Source of the DNA: Opitutia bacterium
GTDB taxonomy: Bacteria > Verrucomicrobiota > Verrucomicrobiia > Opitutales > UBA953
Direction: 5' to 3'
Assembly: GCA_947378845.1 (NCBI GenBank)
Contig: CANCLQ010000022.1
Span: 1 to 21,990, forward strand
Length of the DNA stretch: 21,990 bases
The notes beneath the pieces are model-generated. The model had not been told where the DNA came from and did not search any database. It saw only the letters and a list, made by a program, of their open reading frames with translations. This document shows, in pieces, positions 8,425 through 15,863 of the stretch. Numbering within the stretch: position 1 is the stretch's first letter; each line of letters opens with the position of its first letter. The translations under genes were made by a program, and so were the position numbers.

Positions 8425-9257
8425 TTCATAAAACGGTCATGAGCCACGTTCGTCGTGGTTTTACGCTCATCGAGCTACTGGTGGTGATTACCGTCATCCT
8501 CCTGATTTCTGGTATGTTCCTGGGCTTAACTCAGAATAGTAATAGCGGTGGGTTGGTGGGCGGACAGCGCATGCTTGCTTCGAGTTTAAAGTCGCTCCGC
8601 GCGATGGCGCTTTTGAATCAAGGTGTGACCACGCAGCAGGGTTCGACCACTTACAATGCACGTTACCGACTGCTGATTTTAAATGACCCAAGTGATCCGG
8701 TGAATCATTTACGACAGTACGTCATTGCGGTGGGTGGAATTGATTCACGGACAATCACCGACGGTTCTGATCCGTCGTCGATTAAGAATACGGATTTGCG
8801 TTACAAGTGGTTAGCTCCAGTTCCTGCTAGCACTTTACCTAACGGTGTTTATTTCATTCCGCCCACTAGTGATACTACAACCGTAAGCGATCCTGAGGAC
8901 AAAGTTGCGGATAGTTGGCCGGGAAATAAGAAGTACAGTCAAATTCCGAAGATTGCTGATACGACTTTTCAGGCCTCCACATTCGACACCGGTAGTTCGA
9001 TGACATTCCTGCCGAAGAACCAGCCCGACAATCTCGGGTCGGACGGCAAAAAGTGGTATTATGTAGAGCTCCAACCTTCGGGGGCTTCCAATCACCCTGG
9101 TAAGGTTATGATGATTTTAGCGAGCGGTGTGCTTGTGCCGGGACCGTCAGCGAGTACCGCCACATTTCAGCCACAAAGTGCGAACCAATTTTCGGGCATT
9201 GTCTTGCGACCCAATGGCGATGTTGCGCTCACCAACAATGCCGATGACCTTAATTAA
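8421..9257 (+). CDS. pseudopilin, GspH-like / possible Verru_Chthon cassette protein D relative
   Basis: The protein is 278 aa from GTG 8421, whose GTGA overlaps the previous stop; ATG 8439 (MSHVRRG) is an equally good alternative with a shorter leader. Either way the leader ends RRG before FTLIELLVVITVILLISG, with mature Glu5. After the helix come SLKSLRAMALLNQG and ARYRLLILNDPSDPVNHLRQYVIAVGG. From memory, an 'R-L-L-I..D..DP..YLR..' stretch recurs in the Verru_Chthon cassette protein D family, but this was not checked. Late in the protein a 'GIVLRPNGDVAL' strand recalls the GspH C-terminal fold. Probable minor pseudopilin, translationally coupled to its neighbours. Confidence 0.82.
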   Translation: MIHKTVMSHVRRGFTLIELLVVITVILLISGMFLGLTQNSNSGGLVGGQRMLASSLKSLRAMALLNQGVTTQQGSTTYNARYRLLILNDPSDPVNHLRQYVIAVGGIDSRTITDGSDPSSIKNTDLRYKWLAPVPASTLPNGVYFIPPTSDTTTVSDPEDKVADSWPGNKKYSQIPKIADTTFQASTFDTGSSMTFLPKNQPDNLGSDGKKWYYVELQPSGASNHPGKVMMILASGVLVPGPSASTATFQPQSANQFSGIVLRPNGDVALTNNADDLN

Positions 9258-9259
9258 AA

Positions 9260-10057
9260 ATGAACATTTCTTCCAAAGCACATTCTAAAAAAGGCTTCTC
9301 CTTAGTGGAGGTGACTCTCGCCATCGGTATCGTGGGCATGGCGATTCTCTCATTGGTTGGTATCTTGGGTTCTACGTTCCAGCAGGTAGATGAAATTATG
9401 TTAACTAATCGTGCGGTTTCAGGTGTGACGCGTTTGGTCGGCGCCTTAGATAATCCTAAATCAATCCTCTGGCTTAATTCCACCGGTACTAATTTAAATT
9501 ATTTAACGGTCGAGAAGAAGTCCGTCTTGGATTCTCCAACTGCAGGTTCGAGTTCTAATTTTGATATCGCTTATCGTATTGTAAATTCGAGCGGATGGAC
9601 GGCCGGTAATACTGCTAACTCAACTTCTAACGGAGTATGGCTCTTTGTTTATGAACGGAAGATGGTGGGCCTCGATAAAGAGATCACTGGAACCACTTAT
9701 AATATTAGCTCTAACCCATCTATCATGGAGGTCGCAGCTTGTGATGGTGACGACCTCAATGTGTTCATGGCGAGCCAGCGAAATATCGTGGGCGTGCCGA
9801 TGCGCGTCCGAATTTCGGTTTCCAAGTTACTCGTAGGTCAGCCTTATTCAATTAACTCAAGTACACTTGAACCAGATACGACGAACAAGTGGCCGGATAC
9901 TGGTTTAGGGAAACTTAACACTGATCCTAATCTCTATCCGCTCGCGTACTTGCCGCTAGTGGTGGAATTTTTTCCGCATGATTACGCCAAGCCTGAGGAC
10001 TTTAAGAAGAGTCAGCAGACGCCTATTCTGGTGCAAAATATTGTGATTAGCCGATGA
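9260..10057 (+). CDS. pseudopilin, GspI-like / possible Verru_Chthon cassette protein B relative
   Basis: The protein is 265 aa. Leader MNISSKAHSKKG is followed by FSLVEVTLAIGIVGMAILSLVG, with mature Glu5. The FSLVEV...LAIGI form is characteristic of GspI/PilV-type minor pseudopilins. It starts 2 nt after the previous stop and overlaps the next gene by 4 nt (ATGA). The mature part is rich in Ser, Thr and Asn and contains VWLFVYERKMVG and LPLVVEFFPHDYAKPEDF. It is larger than ordinary GspI (about 120 aa). The position between H-like and J-like members supports the I-like call. The link to the Verru_Chthon cassette B family is a recollection of overall style only. Confidence 0.8.
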   Translation: MNISSKAHSKKGFSLVEVTLAIGIVGMAILSLVGILGSTFQQVDEIMLTNRAVSGVTRLVGALDNPKSILWLNSTGTNLNYLTVEKKSVLDSPTAGSSSNFDIAYRIVNSSGWTAGNTANSTSNGVWLFVYERKMVGLDKEITGTTYNISSNPSIMEVAACDGDDLNVFMASQRNIVGVPMRVRISVSKLLVGQPYSINSSTLEPDTTNKWPDTGLGKLNTDPNLYPLAYLPLVVEFFPHDYAKPEDFKKSQQTPILVQNIVISR

Positions 10058-11334
10058 CATCGAAGGCCCAATCATCTTTGCGTAAAGGCTTCACACTCAT
10101 CGAGGTGATGGTCTCTACCGCTATCATGATAGTAATCGTATTAGCGGTCGTCACGATTGCGTCTGACACTTTCAAGGCTTACGACAAAGCGGTCGCTGAT
10201 TTAACTTCACAATCAGAAGCTCGCGGCGTGCTCGATGCATTGGAGAACGATTTTCAAACTGCAGTCATTCGTCCTGATGGTAAATGCTGGATGGAAGTCA
10301 TTATTCCGGGTTCAACTAAGGCTCCATCAGGAACAAGTAAGTTTGGTGATATCGATAAGTCTGATCAGCCGATAATTTTATTATTTTCATCTCCATCGGA
10401 TCGCCCACGGTACTCGGCCGATACATCGCCAGTTGCGCTTAAAGGTGATACTTGTGCAGTTGCCTATCGATTTGGTCAGGCCTCGCCCTTTGCTTCACCC
10501 GGAGAGCGCATTTCACAAGTCTACGGTGTTTACCGCACGATCATTGATTCTGAAAATACATTTAAAGAAGCTATTCCTGTAATTCTTCGCGGCTTCCCAG
10601 TAACTACTACTAAAGATATCGGGCCTTGGGAATATTGGAACGGCAATAATGGCACACAGTCTTACAATGATTATTCTAGTTCACCTCAAAAGAAGGTGAC
10701 GAATGGAACGCTTTTAGATTTTAATTTAAATACCAAGAAGCCTTGTTGGACCCTAGATTCATCCAATTTGATTGGAGCCAATGTGGTTTCGATGAACCTA
10801 ATATTTTGGTGCTCATCAACGCTTCCTGATACCGTGCTAACAGGCACGGGAATCGCTGATCCGCTTAAGCGAACGGCACAGACTCTCCGGCCTTTAGTTC
10901 CGGTTGGAATTGATAATAATCGAAACAGCGCGGCAGTTATAGACACGCTCTTTTCTAAGTCAGTCATACAGTATGCCTCAACGGGGGTGACTCCGTCTGA
11001 GCAATTCACTAGTCGCCTGCGTATTTTTAAGGACCGAATCTATCCCGACGATAAGAGTAATATAGAGACGCAAAAGCTGGTGGCTAACTCTTCGTCGTCG
11101 CAGGCTACGATTTTAAAATCCTATTTACCTTATACCTTAAAAGCAGTGGAAGTTTCGATTACGGTTTTAACACCTGAGGGGTCGAAGGAATTGCGTTCTT
11201 ACCAGGACATGTTCTCTGCGGGCCAAAATAACACTGGCGTTTCCTTGAAGGACTCTGCCGAGTTTAAGCGTATCGTTACGCAGTACGGTAAGAACTTCAC
11301 GCGCTACATTCGCTTACTCGGTAATGGTGGTTGA
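10054..11334 (+). CDS. pseudopilin, GspJ-like / possible Verru_Chthon cassette protein C relative
   Basis: The protein is 426 aa, about twice the size of typical GspJ. Leader MTSKAQSSLRKG is followed by FTLIEVMVSTAIMIVIVLAV, with mature Glu5. Then SEARGVLDALENDFQTAVI matches the usual J-type stretch (a helix followed by 'L..D...A'). Further on are IILLFSSPSDRPRY, GDTCAVAYRFG and YGVYRTIIDS. These recall the long Verru_Chthon cassette protein C family (inference from memory). ATG 10054 overlaps the preceding stop, so it is coupled. Last gene of the quartet, ending 17 nt before a strong hairpin terminator. No GspK-like or cassette-A-like large gene follows or precedes. Confidence 0.82.
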   Translation: MTSKAQSSLRKGFTLIEVMVSTAIMIVIVLAVVTIASDTFKAYDKAVADLTSQSEARGVLDALENDFQTAVIRPDGKCWMEVIIPGSTKAPSGTSKFGDIDKSDQPIILLFSSPSDRPRYSADTSPVALKGDTCAVAYRFGQASPFASPGERISQVYGVYRTIIDSENTFKEAIPVILRGFPVTTTKDIGPWEYWNGNNGTQSYNDYSSSPQKKVTNGTLLDFNLNTKKPCWTLDSSNLIGANVVSMNLIFWCSSTLPDTVLTGTGIADPLKRTAQTLRPLVPVGIDNNRNSAAVIDTLFSKSVIQYASTGVTPSEQFTSRLRIFKDRIYPDDKSNIETQKLVANSSSSQATILKSYLPYTLKAVEVSITVLTPEGSKELRSYQDMFSAGQNNTGVSLKDSAEFKRIVTQYGKNFTRYIRLLGNGG

Positions 11335-11351
11335 GCGTTCTTTCGTACCAA

Positions 11352-11383
11352 CAAAAAGGGCGTCCATCTGGACGCCCTTTTTG
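11352..11383. terminator. bidirectional rho-independent terminator between pseudopilins and accA
   Basis: Arms of 15 bases (CAAAAAGGGCGTCCA and its complement at 11369-11383) pair perfectly around a very short centre, giving an A-tract on the left and a T-tract on the right. It lies between two convergent genes and should stop transcription from both sides: the pseudopilin operon from the left and accA from the right. Confidence 0.92.
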
Positions 11384-11400
11384 TTTTATAAGATTAATGA

Positions 11401-12369
11401 TTATTCGCTGAAGACGCCCATTTTGCGGAACTTGGCGTAGCGTTCGGCGACGAGTTTATCAGGCTTCAACTTGCTGAGTTCTTTCAGGGTTTCGCGCAGT
11501 GTCTTGCGGATATTGGATCCGGTTGCGGCAGGGTTTTCTTGCGCACCACCAAGAGGTTCTTTCACGACGCCATCAACCACGCCGAGCTTAATAAGATTAG
11601 GTGCATCGAGACGAAGGGCTTCCGCCGCCTTAGGTGCGTGGGCACGATCCTTAAAGAGAATCGCCGCACAACCTTCTGGAGAAATCACCGAGTAGTAAGC
11701 ATTCTCGAGAATGAACACGCGATTGGATACAGCGATACCGAGCGCACCACCCGAACCGCCTTCACCGATAACGAAAGTGATAATAGGTACGCCGAACTGA
11801 CTCATCTCACGGAGGTTGACCGCGATGGCTTCAGCCACGTGACGCTCCTCGGAGCCGATGCCAGGGAAAGCACCCGGGGTGTCGACCAACGTGATAATCG
11901 GCAGCTTAAAGGTGTGGGCCATCTTCATCAAGCGAAGGGCCTTGCGGTAGCCTTCAGGATTAGGGCAGCCGAAATTGCGACGAAGGTTTTCCTTGGTGTC
12001 TCGACCTTTCTGCTGACCGATGACCATAACGGGCTGACCTTCAAAAAAGGCGGTGCCGCCGACGGTTGATTCGTCGTCCATGAAGAGACGATCGCCGTGG
12101 AGCTCTTGGAAGTCGTCAAAGAGCATGCCGATGTAATCCAGAGAGTAGGGACGACGAGGGTGGCGGGCGAGTTGGACGCGCTGCCAAGGGGTCAGGTTGC
12201 CGTAAACCTCGCGACGGGTCTGGGCGAGTTTCGCCTCAAGCGAATTAGCCTCCTTGGTGGCGTCGACGCCAGCGGACTCCGAAGATGCGCGCAATGCAGC
12301 GATCTTGTCCTCCAATTCTCGGATGGGCTTTTCGAACTCTAATGTGAAGCGCGGCTTCGTGACAGACAT
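11401..12369 (-). CDS. accA: acetyl-CoA carboxylase carboxyltransferase subunit alpha
   Basis: The protein is 322 aa, matching the usual AccA length (about 315-325). It is the alpha half of the carboxyltransferase that moves CO2 from carboxybiotin to acetyl-CoA, making malonyl-CoA for fatty-acid synthesis. The N-terminus LEFEKPIRELEDKIAAL is the family coiled-coil start. Then NLTPWQRVQLARHPRRPYSLDYI, the ELHGDRLF segment, VIGQQKGRDTKENLRRNFG, the DTPGAFPGIGSEERHVAEAIA block, and the glycine-rich active-site motif GEGGSGGALGI, followed by YSVISPEGCAAIL. Complete, with no odd residues. The minus-strand ATG at 12367-12369 has AGAGG only a base or two before it, too close for a normal Shine-Dalgarno. 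accD is not in the window; fabD is about 7 kb away but not linked. Confidence 0.98.
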   Translation of the reverse strand: MSVTKPRFTLEFEKPIRELEDKIAALRASSESAGVDATKEANSLEAKLAQTRREVYGNLTPWQRVQLARHPRRPYSLDYIGMLFDDFQELHGDRLFMDDESTVGGTAFFEGQPVMVIGQQKGRDTKENLRRNFGCPNPEGYRKALRLMKMAHTFKLPIITLVDTPGAFPGIGSEERHVAEAIAVNLREMSQFGVPIITFVIGEGGSGGALGIAVSNRVFILENAYYSVISPEGCAAILFKDRAHAPKAAEALRLDAPNLIKLGVVDGVVKEPLGGAQENPAATGSNIRKTLRETLKELSKLKPDKLVAERYAKFRKMGVFSE

Positions 12370-12559
12370 GCCTCTTAATAGGCTACAGTATCGGTTGAGG
12401 GCAAATGCAATACAGTCCGCTTACCTTAAAAGAAGGGCGGTTTTGACCACTTTTTAGGATAATTCAGAAGATTTTTTAATTATCACTTCCGAGGGAAGGC
12501 TTTGAGGATGTGGTTTGCGTGAAACACATTTTCGATTAGATTATAAGTTCGCACTTCTT

Positions 12560-13726
12560 ATGTACCCTGTCGATCAACGCAAAAACTGGTATTCGGGTCA
12601 GGGGCGTTGGTCAGATGTGCCAGCAGAGCAGTGGAATGACTGGATCTGGCAGTTGCGTAATCGCATTACGACTTTGGCCCAGCTGGAAGAGTTGATGACG
12701 CTTACGCCTGATGAAAAAGCGGGCTGCCTCTTTGCCGCGCACAAACTCGCCTTAGCCATCACGCCATATTTCTTTAATCTCATTGATACGAAGGACCCGC
12801 ATTGCCCAATTCGCAAACAGGTCATTCCTAATATCAATGAATCGGTCGTTGCGGCTGGCGAATCGGGTGACCCCGTAGGCGAAGAGGGCACAATGCCCGT
12901 TCCTGGAATCGTCCACCGCTACCCAGATCGCGTTCTATTCTTAGTCACCGATCGTTGTGCTTCATATTGCCGTTACTGCACGCGCAGCCGGATGGTTTCA
13001 AATGCGCAGGCTTATGATTTTCATCCTGAATTAGAGCAGGGGATTAAGTATATTGAAGCTCACCCTGAGATTCGTGATGTGCTGATTTCGGGCGGCGATC
13101 CGTTGTTATTATCAGACGCCAAAATCGATGCGCTCTTCGGTCGATTACGCGCCATTCCGCATGTTGAATTCATTCGCATGGGTTCGCGTATCCCTGTGTT
13201 CCTGCCGCAACGTATCACGCCCGCGCTGGCCGAAATCTTCCGCAAGCATGGCCCAATTTGGATGAGCATTCATACTAATCATCCAAAAGAAATTACCCAA
13301 GAGCTAGCCGCCGCCTGTGAGCGTTTATCTTTTGCCGGCGTGCCACTGGGCAATCAATCCGTGCTCTTGAGCGGTATTAACGATGACCCCGAAGTTATGA
13401 AATCGCTCGTGCACCGTTTATTAATGATGCGCGTCCGTCCTTATTATTTATATGCCTGCGATTTAATCGAAGGCTCAACGCACTTCCGTGCGCCGATTCA
13501 AAAGGGTATCGAAATTATTAAAGCACTGCGCGGCCACACCACCGGTTACGGCGTGCCACAATTAGTCATCGATGGTCCAGGCGGCGGCGGAAAGATTCCT
13601 GTTAATCCTGAATACGTCCAATCAATCCATGATGGCATCGTTGAACTGAGGAACTTCGAAGACCGCCCTTATATTTATCCATCGGGAGTGCGCTTGCCCG
13701 ACCCCGCGCCGCGTCTGCTCGATTAA
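12560..13726 (+). CDS. kamA: KamA-family lysine 2,3-aminomutase (radical SAM/PLP)
   Basis: The protein is 388 aa from ATG 12560 (MYPVDQRKNWYSG). It is a radical SAM enzyme expected to convert L-lysine to beta-lysine. The cluster motif is CASYCRYC with Cys133, Cys137 and Cys140. Other family blocks: DVPAEQWNDWIWQLRNRI, VPGIVHRYPDRVLFLVTDRC, ISGGDPLLL, IRMGSRIPVFLPQRIT, GNQSVLLSGIND, RVRPYYLYACDL. The PLP lysine is Lys345 in DGPGGGGKIP. Both lysine-binding aspartates of the family appear to be present (Asp301 in YACDL, Asp338 before GPGGGG), favouring lysine as substrate over the EF-P enzyme EpmB. TTG 12515 is an in-frame upstream start with GAGG 7 nt before it. No beta-lysine acetyltransferase gene (ablB) is adjacent, so the downstream pathway is unclear. 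Confidence 0.93.
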   Translation: MYPVDQRKNWYSGQGRWSDVPAEQWNDWIWQLRNRITTLAQLEELMTLTPDEKAGCLFAAHKLALAITPYFFNLIDTKDPHCPIRKQVIPNINESVVAAGESGDPVGEEGTMPVPGIVHRYPDRVLFLVTDRCASYCRYCTRSRMVSNAQAYDFHPELEQGIKYIEAHPEIRDVLISGGDPLLLSDAKIDALFGRLRAIPHVEFIRMGSRIPVFLPQRITPALAEIFRKHGPIWMSIHTNHPKEITQELAAACERLSFAGVPLGNQSVLLSGINDDPEVMKSLVHRLLMMRVRPYYLYACDLIEGSTHFRAPIQKGIEIIKALRGHTTGYGVPQLVIDGPGGGGKIPVNPEYVQSIHDGIVELRNFEDRPYIYPSGVRLPDPAPRLLD

Positions 13727-13737
13727 TCGTCCAAAGG

Positions 13738-13776
13738 TTTAAGGGTACCTAGAGGAAAGTCTGAGGTACCCTTAAA
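13738..13776. repeat. perfect 12-bp inverted repeat between kamA and tRNA-Arg
   Basis: Arms TTTAAGGGTACC (13738-13749) and GGTACCCTTAAA (13765-13776) around a 15-nt loop. It begins 11 nt after the kamA stop and ends one base before the encoded CCA of the minus-strand tRNA. As RNA it would form a stable hairpin from either strand and may act as a terminator for kamA, the tRNA or both. It lacks a clear T-tract, so intrinsic termination is uncertain. Confidence 0.7.
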
Positions 13777-13777
13777 G

Positions 13778-13852
13778 TGGTGGGCCCGTAGGGATTCGAA
13801 CCCCAAACGTCTGATCCGTAGTCAGAAATGATATCCATTTCACCACGAGCCC
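13778..13852 (-). tRNA. tRNA-Arg (anticodon ACG)
   Basis: 75 nt on the minus strand, including an encoded 3' CCA (13778-13780). Acceptor stem GGGCTCG pairs with CGGGCCC (one G-U). The D-stem GTGA/TCAT, anticodon stem TCTGA/TCAGA with loop CTACGGA, and T-arm TGGGG-TTCGAAT-CCCTA all fold. Anticodon ACG occupies 13817-13819 (complement) and, after A34 deamination to inosine, reads CGU/CGC/CGA. It lies downstream of mnmA and menG on the same strand. Confidence 0.97.
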
Positions 13853-13908
13853 ATTTGAAGGTTCAAAAGAACGAAGACCCTACTCTTAGGCAAGGAATTT
13901 CTCCCTTT

Positions 13909-14598
13909 TTACTTCTTAACTCGATGCAAGGCGACCGTGCCAAACAACAGACTTTCGTGTCGAACCTCAGTAAAACCAGCCTTTTTCAGCTCTTCGGATA
14001 ATGCACACGCGTTCGGAAAATCAGCGATACTCGTACCTAAATATTTGTAAGCGCCGAAATCTCCCGTGAGCACGCCCGCTAATATTGGTAAGAGTAGACG
14101 GACGTGCAAAAAGTGTAGCGGACGAAACCAAAGTTGCGGCTGAGAAAATTCTAGAATCAAAACGGTGCCGCCACTGCGTGTGATACGTGCGAGTTCACTG
14201 AGGCCTTGGGCACGGTTTTCAAAATTACGAACACCGTAGGCAATCGTGACAACTTCGCAGCTGCCAGTGGCGATCGGGAGTTGCATGCAGTCGCCCACTT
14301 TGAATTCGATGCCAACGTTTTCATGTTGAGCGCGACGACGTCCGATCTCGAGCATGGGCTCGCAGAAATCGTAGCCGGTGATTTCAGTTTCGGGTGGAAG
14401 TGCGCGGCGAAGAGTAAAGGCGACGTCGCCACTGCCCGTGGCAAGGTCGGCCACGGCACGTGGTTTAAGTGCAACTACGGCCTCGACGAGTCGATTCCGC
14501 CAAAGCACGCAAAGCCCCAAGCTAAGCACGCGGTTGGCAAAATCATACCGCGAGGCGATGCCCGAAAACATTTGTTTAACTGCGCTGCCAAGTGCCAT
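13909..14598 (-). CDS. ubiE: demethylmenaquinone / 2-polyprenyl-1,4-benzoquinol methyltransferase
   Basis: The protein is 229 aa. It is a SAM-dependent C-methyltransferase for the last ring methylation in menaquinone (MenG) and/or ubiquinone (UbiE) synthesis. Signatures: VKQMFSGIASRYDFANRVLS, the MenG/UbiE N-terminal block; SAM motif I ADLATGSGDVAF; YDFCEPMLEIGR; and the family signature TIAYGVRNFENRAQGLSELARI. It ends HRVKK. Which quinone is used cannot be told; menaquinone is the likely one if this is a verrucomicrobium, so menG would be the alternative symbol. It is 50 nt downstream of mnmA on the same strand and may form a short operon with it. The stop lies 56 nt before the tRNA-Arg 5' end. 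Confidence 0.95.
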   Translation of the reverse strand: MALGSAVKQMFSGIASRYDFANRVLSLGLCVLWRNRLVEAVVALKPRAVADLATGSGDVAFTLRRALPPETEITGYDFCEPMLEIGRRRAQHENVGIEFKVGDCMQLPIATGSCEVVTIAYGVRNFENRAQGLSELARITRSGGTVLILEFSQPQLWFRPLHFLHVRLLLPILAGVLTGDFGAYKYLGTSIADFPNACALSEELKKAGFTEVRHESLLFGTVALHRVKK

Positions 14599-14648
14599 GC
14601 CTCAAAGTCCTCGTACCCAGCGGGGAGGTCAAGTCCTCGCCTCAATCT

Positions 14649-15725
14649 TTAAAGAAACACTCCACCACCTAACAAAACATGGTCGCGATATAGGGCCACA
14701 ACCTGTCCCGCCGCTAAGCCGCGTTGTGTTTCCTTGAAGACTAACTCTGCAGTGCCATCGGCCTGCGGTGTGAAATGTGCCCAAGTGCTGTCGTCACGGT
14801 AGCGCACACGCACTTCAATGTCTTGTTCGGTTGTAACAGGCTTATTAATCCAACTGAAATCATGAGCGAGGGCTCGATCCGTGTAGAGACCAGGTGTGCC
14901 AGGTTTATCAAAGGCCACATGCAGTGTATTTGTCGCGAAATCTTTTTTAATCACGACGAAATATTCGTTATCGGTGTTCGAAGGGAGTCCGATACCTTTG
15001 CGTTGACCGATGGTGTAACGATGGAGTCCGCGGTGACGGCCAATTTCTTTGCCGTCGGCTCGCACAATCGGGCCGTCTTTATCGGGAATGTGACGCTCGA
15101 GAAAATCTTGAACGGGAACTTGGCCGAGGAAACAGATGCCCTGGCTGTCCTTGCGTGAAGCATTGGGAAGCTTCGCATCTTCAGCGATTTTACGCACTTC
15201 TGGTTTAGTCAGTTCACCAACAGGGAAGAGGGCCTTTGCGAGTTGATCTTGGCGCAATAGAGCAAGGAAGTAGGACTGATCTTTGTTTTCGTCGATGCCT
15301 TCGAGTAGATCAAACGTGCCGTCCGCGTTCGCACGTCGGCGAGCATAGTGTCCGGTCGCGATAAAATCATAACCTTGCTTGAGGGCGCGACGTTGGAAGA
15401 CGCCAAACTTCATTTCGCGATTACAAATGATATCCGGATTAGGCGTGATACCGCGTTGGTAGCCATCGACTAAATATTGTACGACGGTTTCACGGTAGTC
15501 TTTAACCAGGTCGATAATCTCGAAGGGGATTTTTAGGTGTTGGGCGACCGCTTGGGCGTTGCGGACGTCGTCCTCCCATGGGCATTCACCAGGGAAGGGA
15601 AGGCCTTCTTCGTTCATCCAGGTACGGAAATACGCAGCATGCACCTCGTGCCCCTCAGCCTGAAGGCGCAACGCCGCCACAGCGCTGTCGACGCCGCCCG
15701 AAAGAGCTACCAGGATTTTAGCCAT
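14649..15725 (-). CDS. mnmA: tRNA-specific 2-thiouridylase MnmA
   Basis: The protein is 358 aa, normal for MnmA. It adenylates and thiolates U34 of tRNAs for Glu, Gln and Lys. The start MAKILVALSGGVDSAVAAL carries the PP-loop SGGVDS. A longer open frame to 15782 adds a non-conserved arginine- and proline-rich stretch and was rejected. The two redox cysteines are visible: Cys101 in ICNREMKFG and Cys198 in GICFLGQ. Other family segments: TWMNEEG, TGHYAR, DQSYFLA, HRGLHRYTIGQRKGIGL and GQVVALY near the C-terminus. Complete. First gene of a probable mnmA-ubiE unit, divergent from the LysM-parB unit. Confidence 0.98.
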   Translation of the reverse strand: MAKILVALSGGVDSAVAALRLQAEGHEVHAAYFRTWMNEEGLPFPGECPWEDDVRNAQAVAQHLKIPFEIIDLVKDYRETVVQYLVDGYQRGITPNPDIICNREMKFGVFQRRALKQGYDFIATGHYARRRANADGTFDLLEGIDENKDQSYFLALLRQDQLAKALFPVGELTKPEVRKIAEDAKLPNASRKDSQGICFLGQVPVQDFLERHIPDKDGPIVRADGKEIGRHRGLHRYTIGQRKGIGLPSNTDNEYFVVIKKDFATNTLHVAFDKPGTPGLYTDRALAHDFSWINKPVTTEQDIEVRVRYRDDSTWAHFTPQADGTAELVFKETQRGLAAGQVVALYRDHVLLGGGVFL

Positions 15726-15863
15726 GCTTGAATGGGAGGTTAGAGGCGAACGGGGCGGTCGGGCGAGAATGGAAACCACCAAAAAGCTTGGAAAGTCAGG
15801 GGTGTGAATGCTGCCCCGTTTAAGTCCCTTGCCACGATTGCGTCAGGTGTTTTTGCTGGGGTT

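Noticed and set aside
11539..12069. 176-aa open frame opposite accA
   Set aside because: It lies wholly antisense to accA, shows no recognisable motif and has composition dictated by the accA codons. The same holds for the 165-aa frame at 18365-18862 opposite purH and the 148-aa frame at 14206-14652 opposite ubiE.
12511..12526. parS-like sequence ahead of kamA (13 of 16 matches to the classic parS)
   Set aside because: The three mismatches include the central CACGTG part and the left half, which ParB needs. One such partial match in 22 kb is not convincing.
15726..15782. Longer MnmA start
   Set aside because: The extra 19 residues precede the conserved start MAKILVALSGG and look like translated intergenic sequence.
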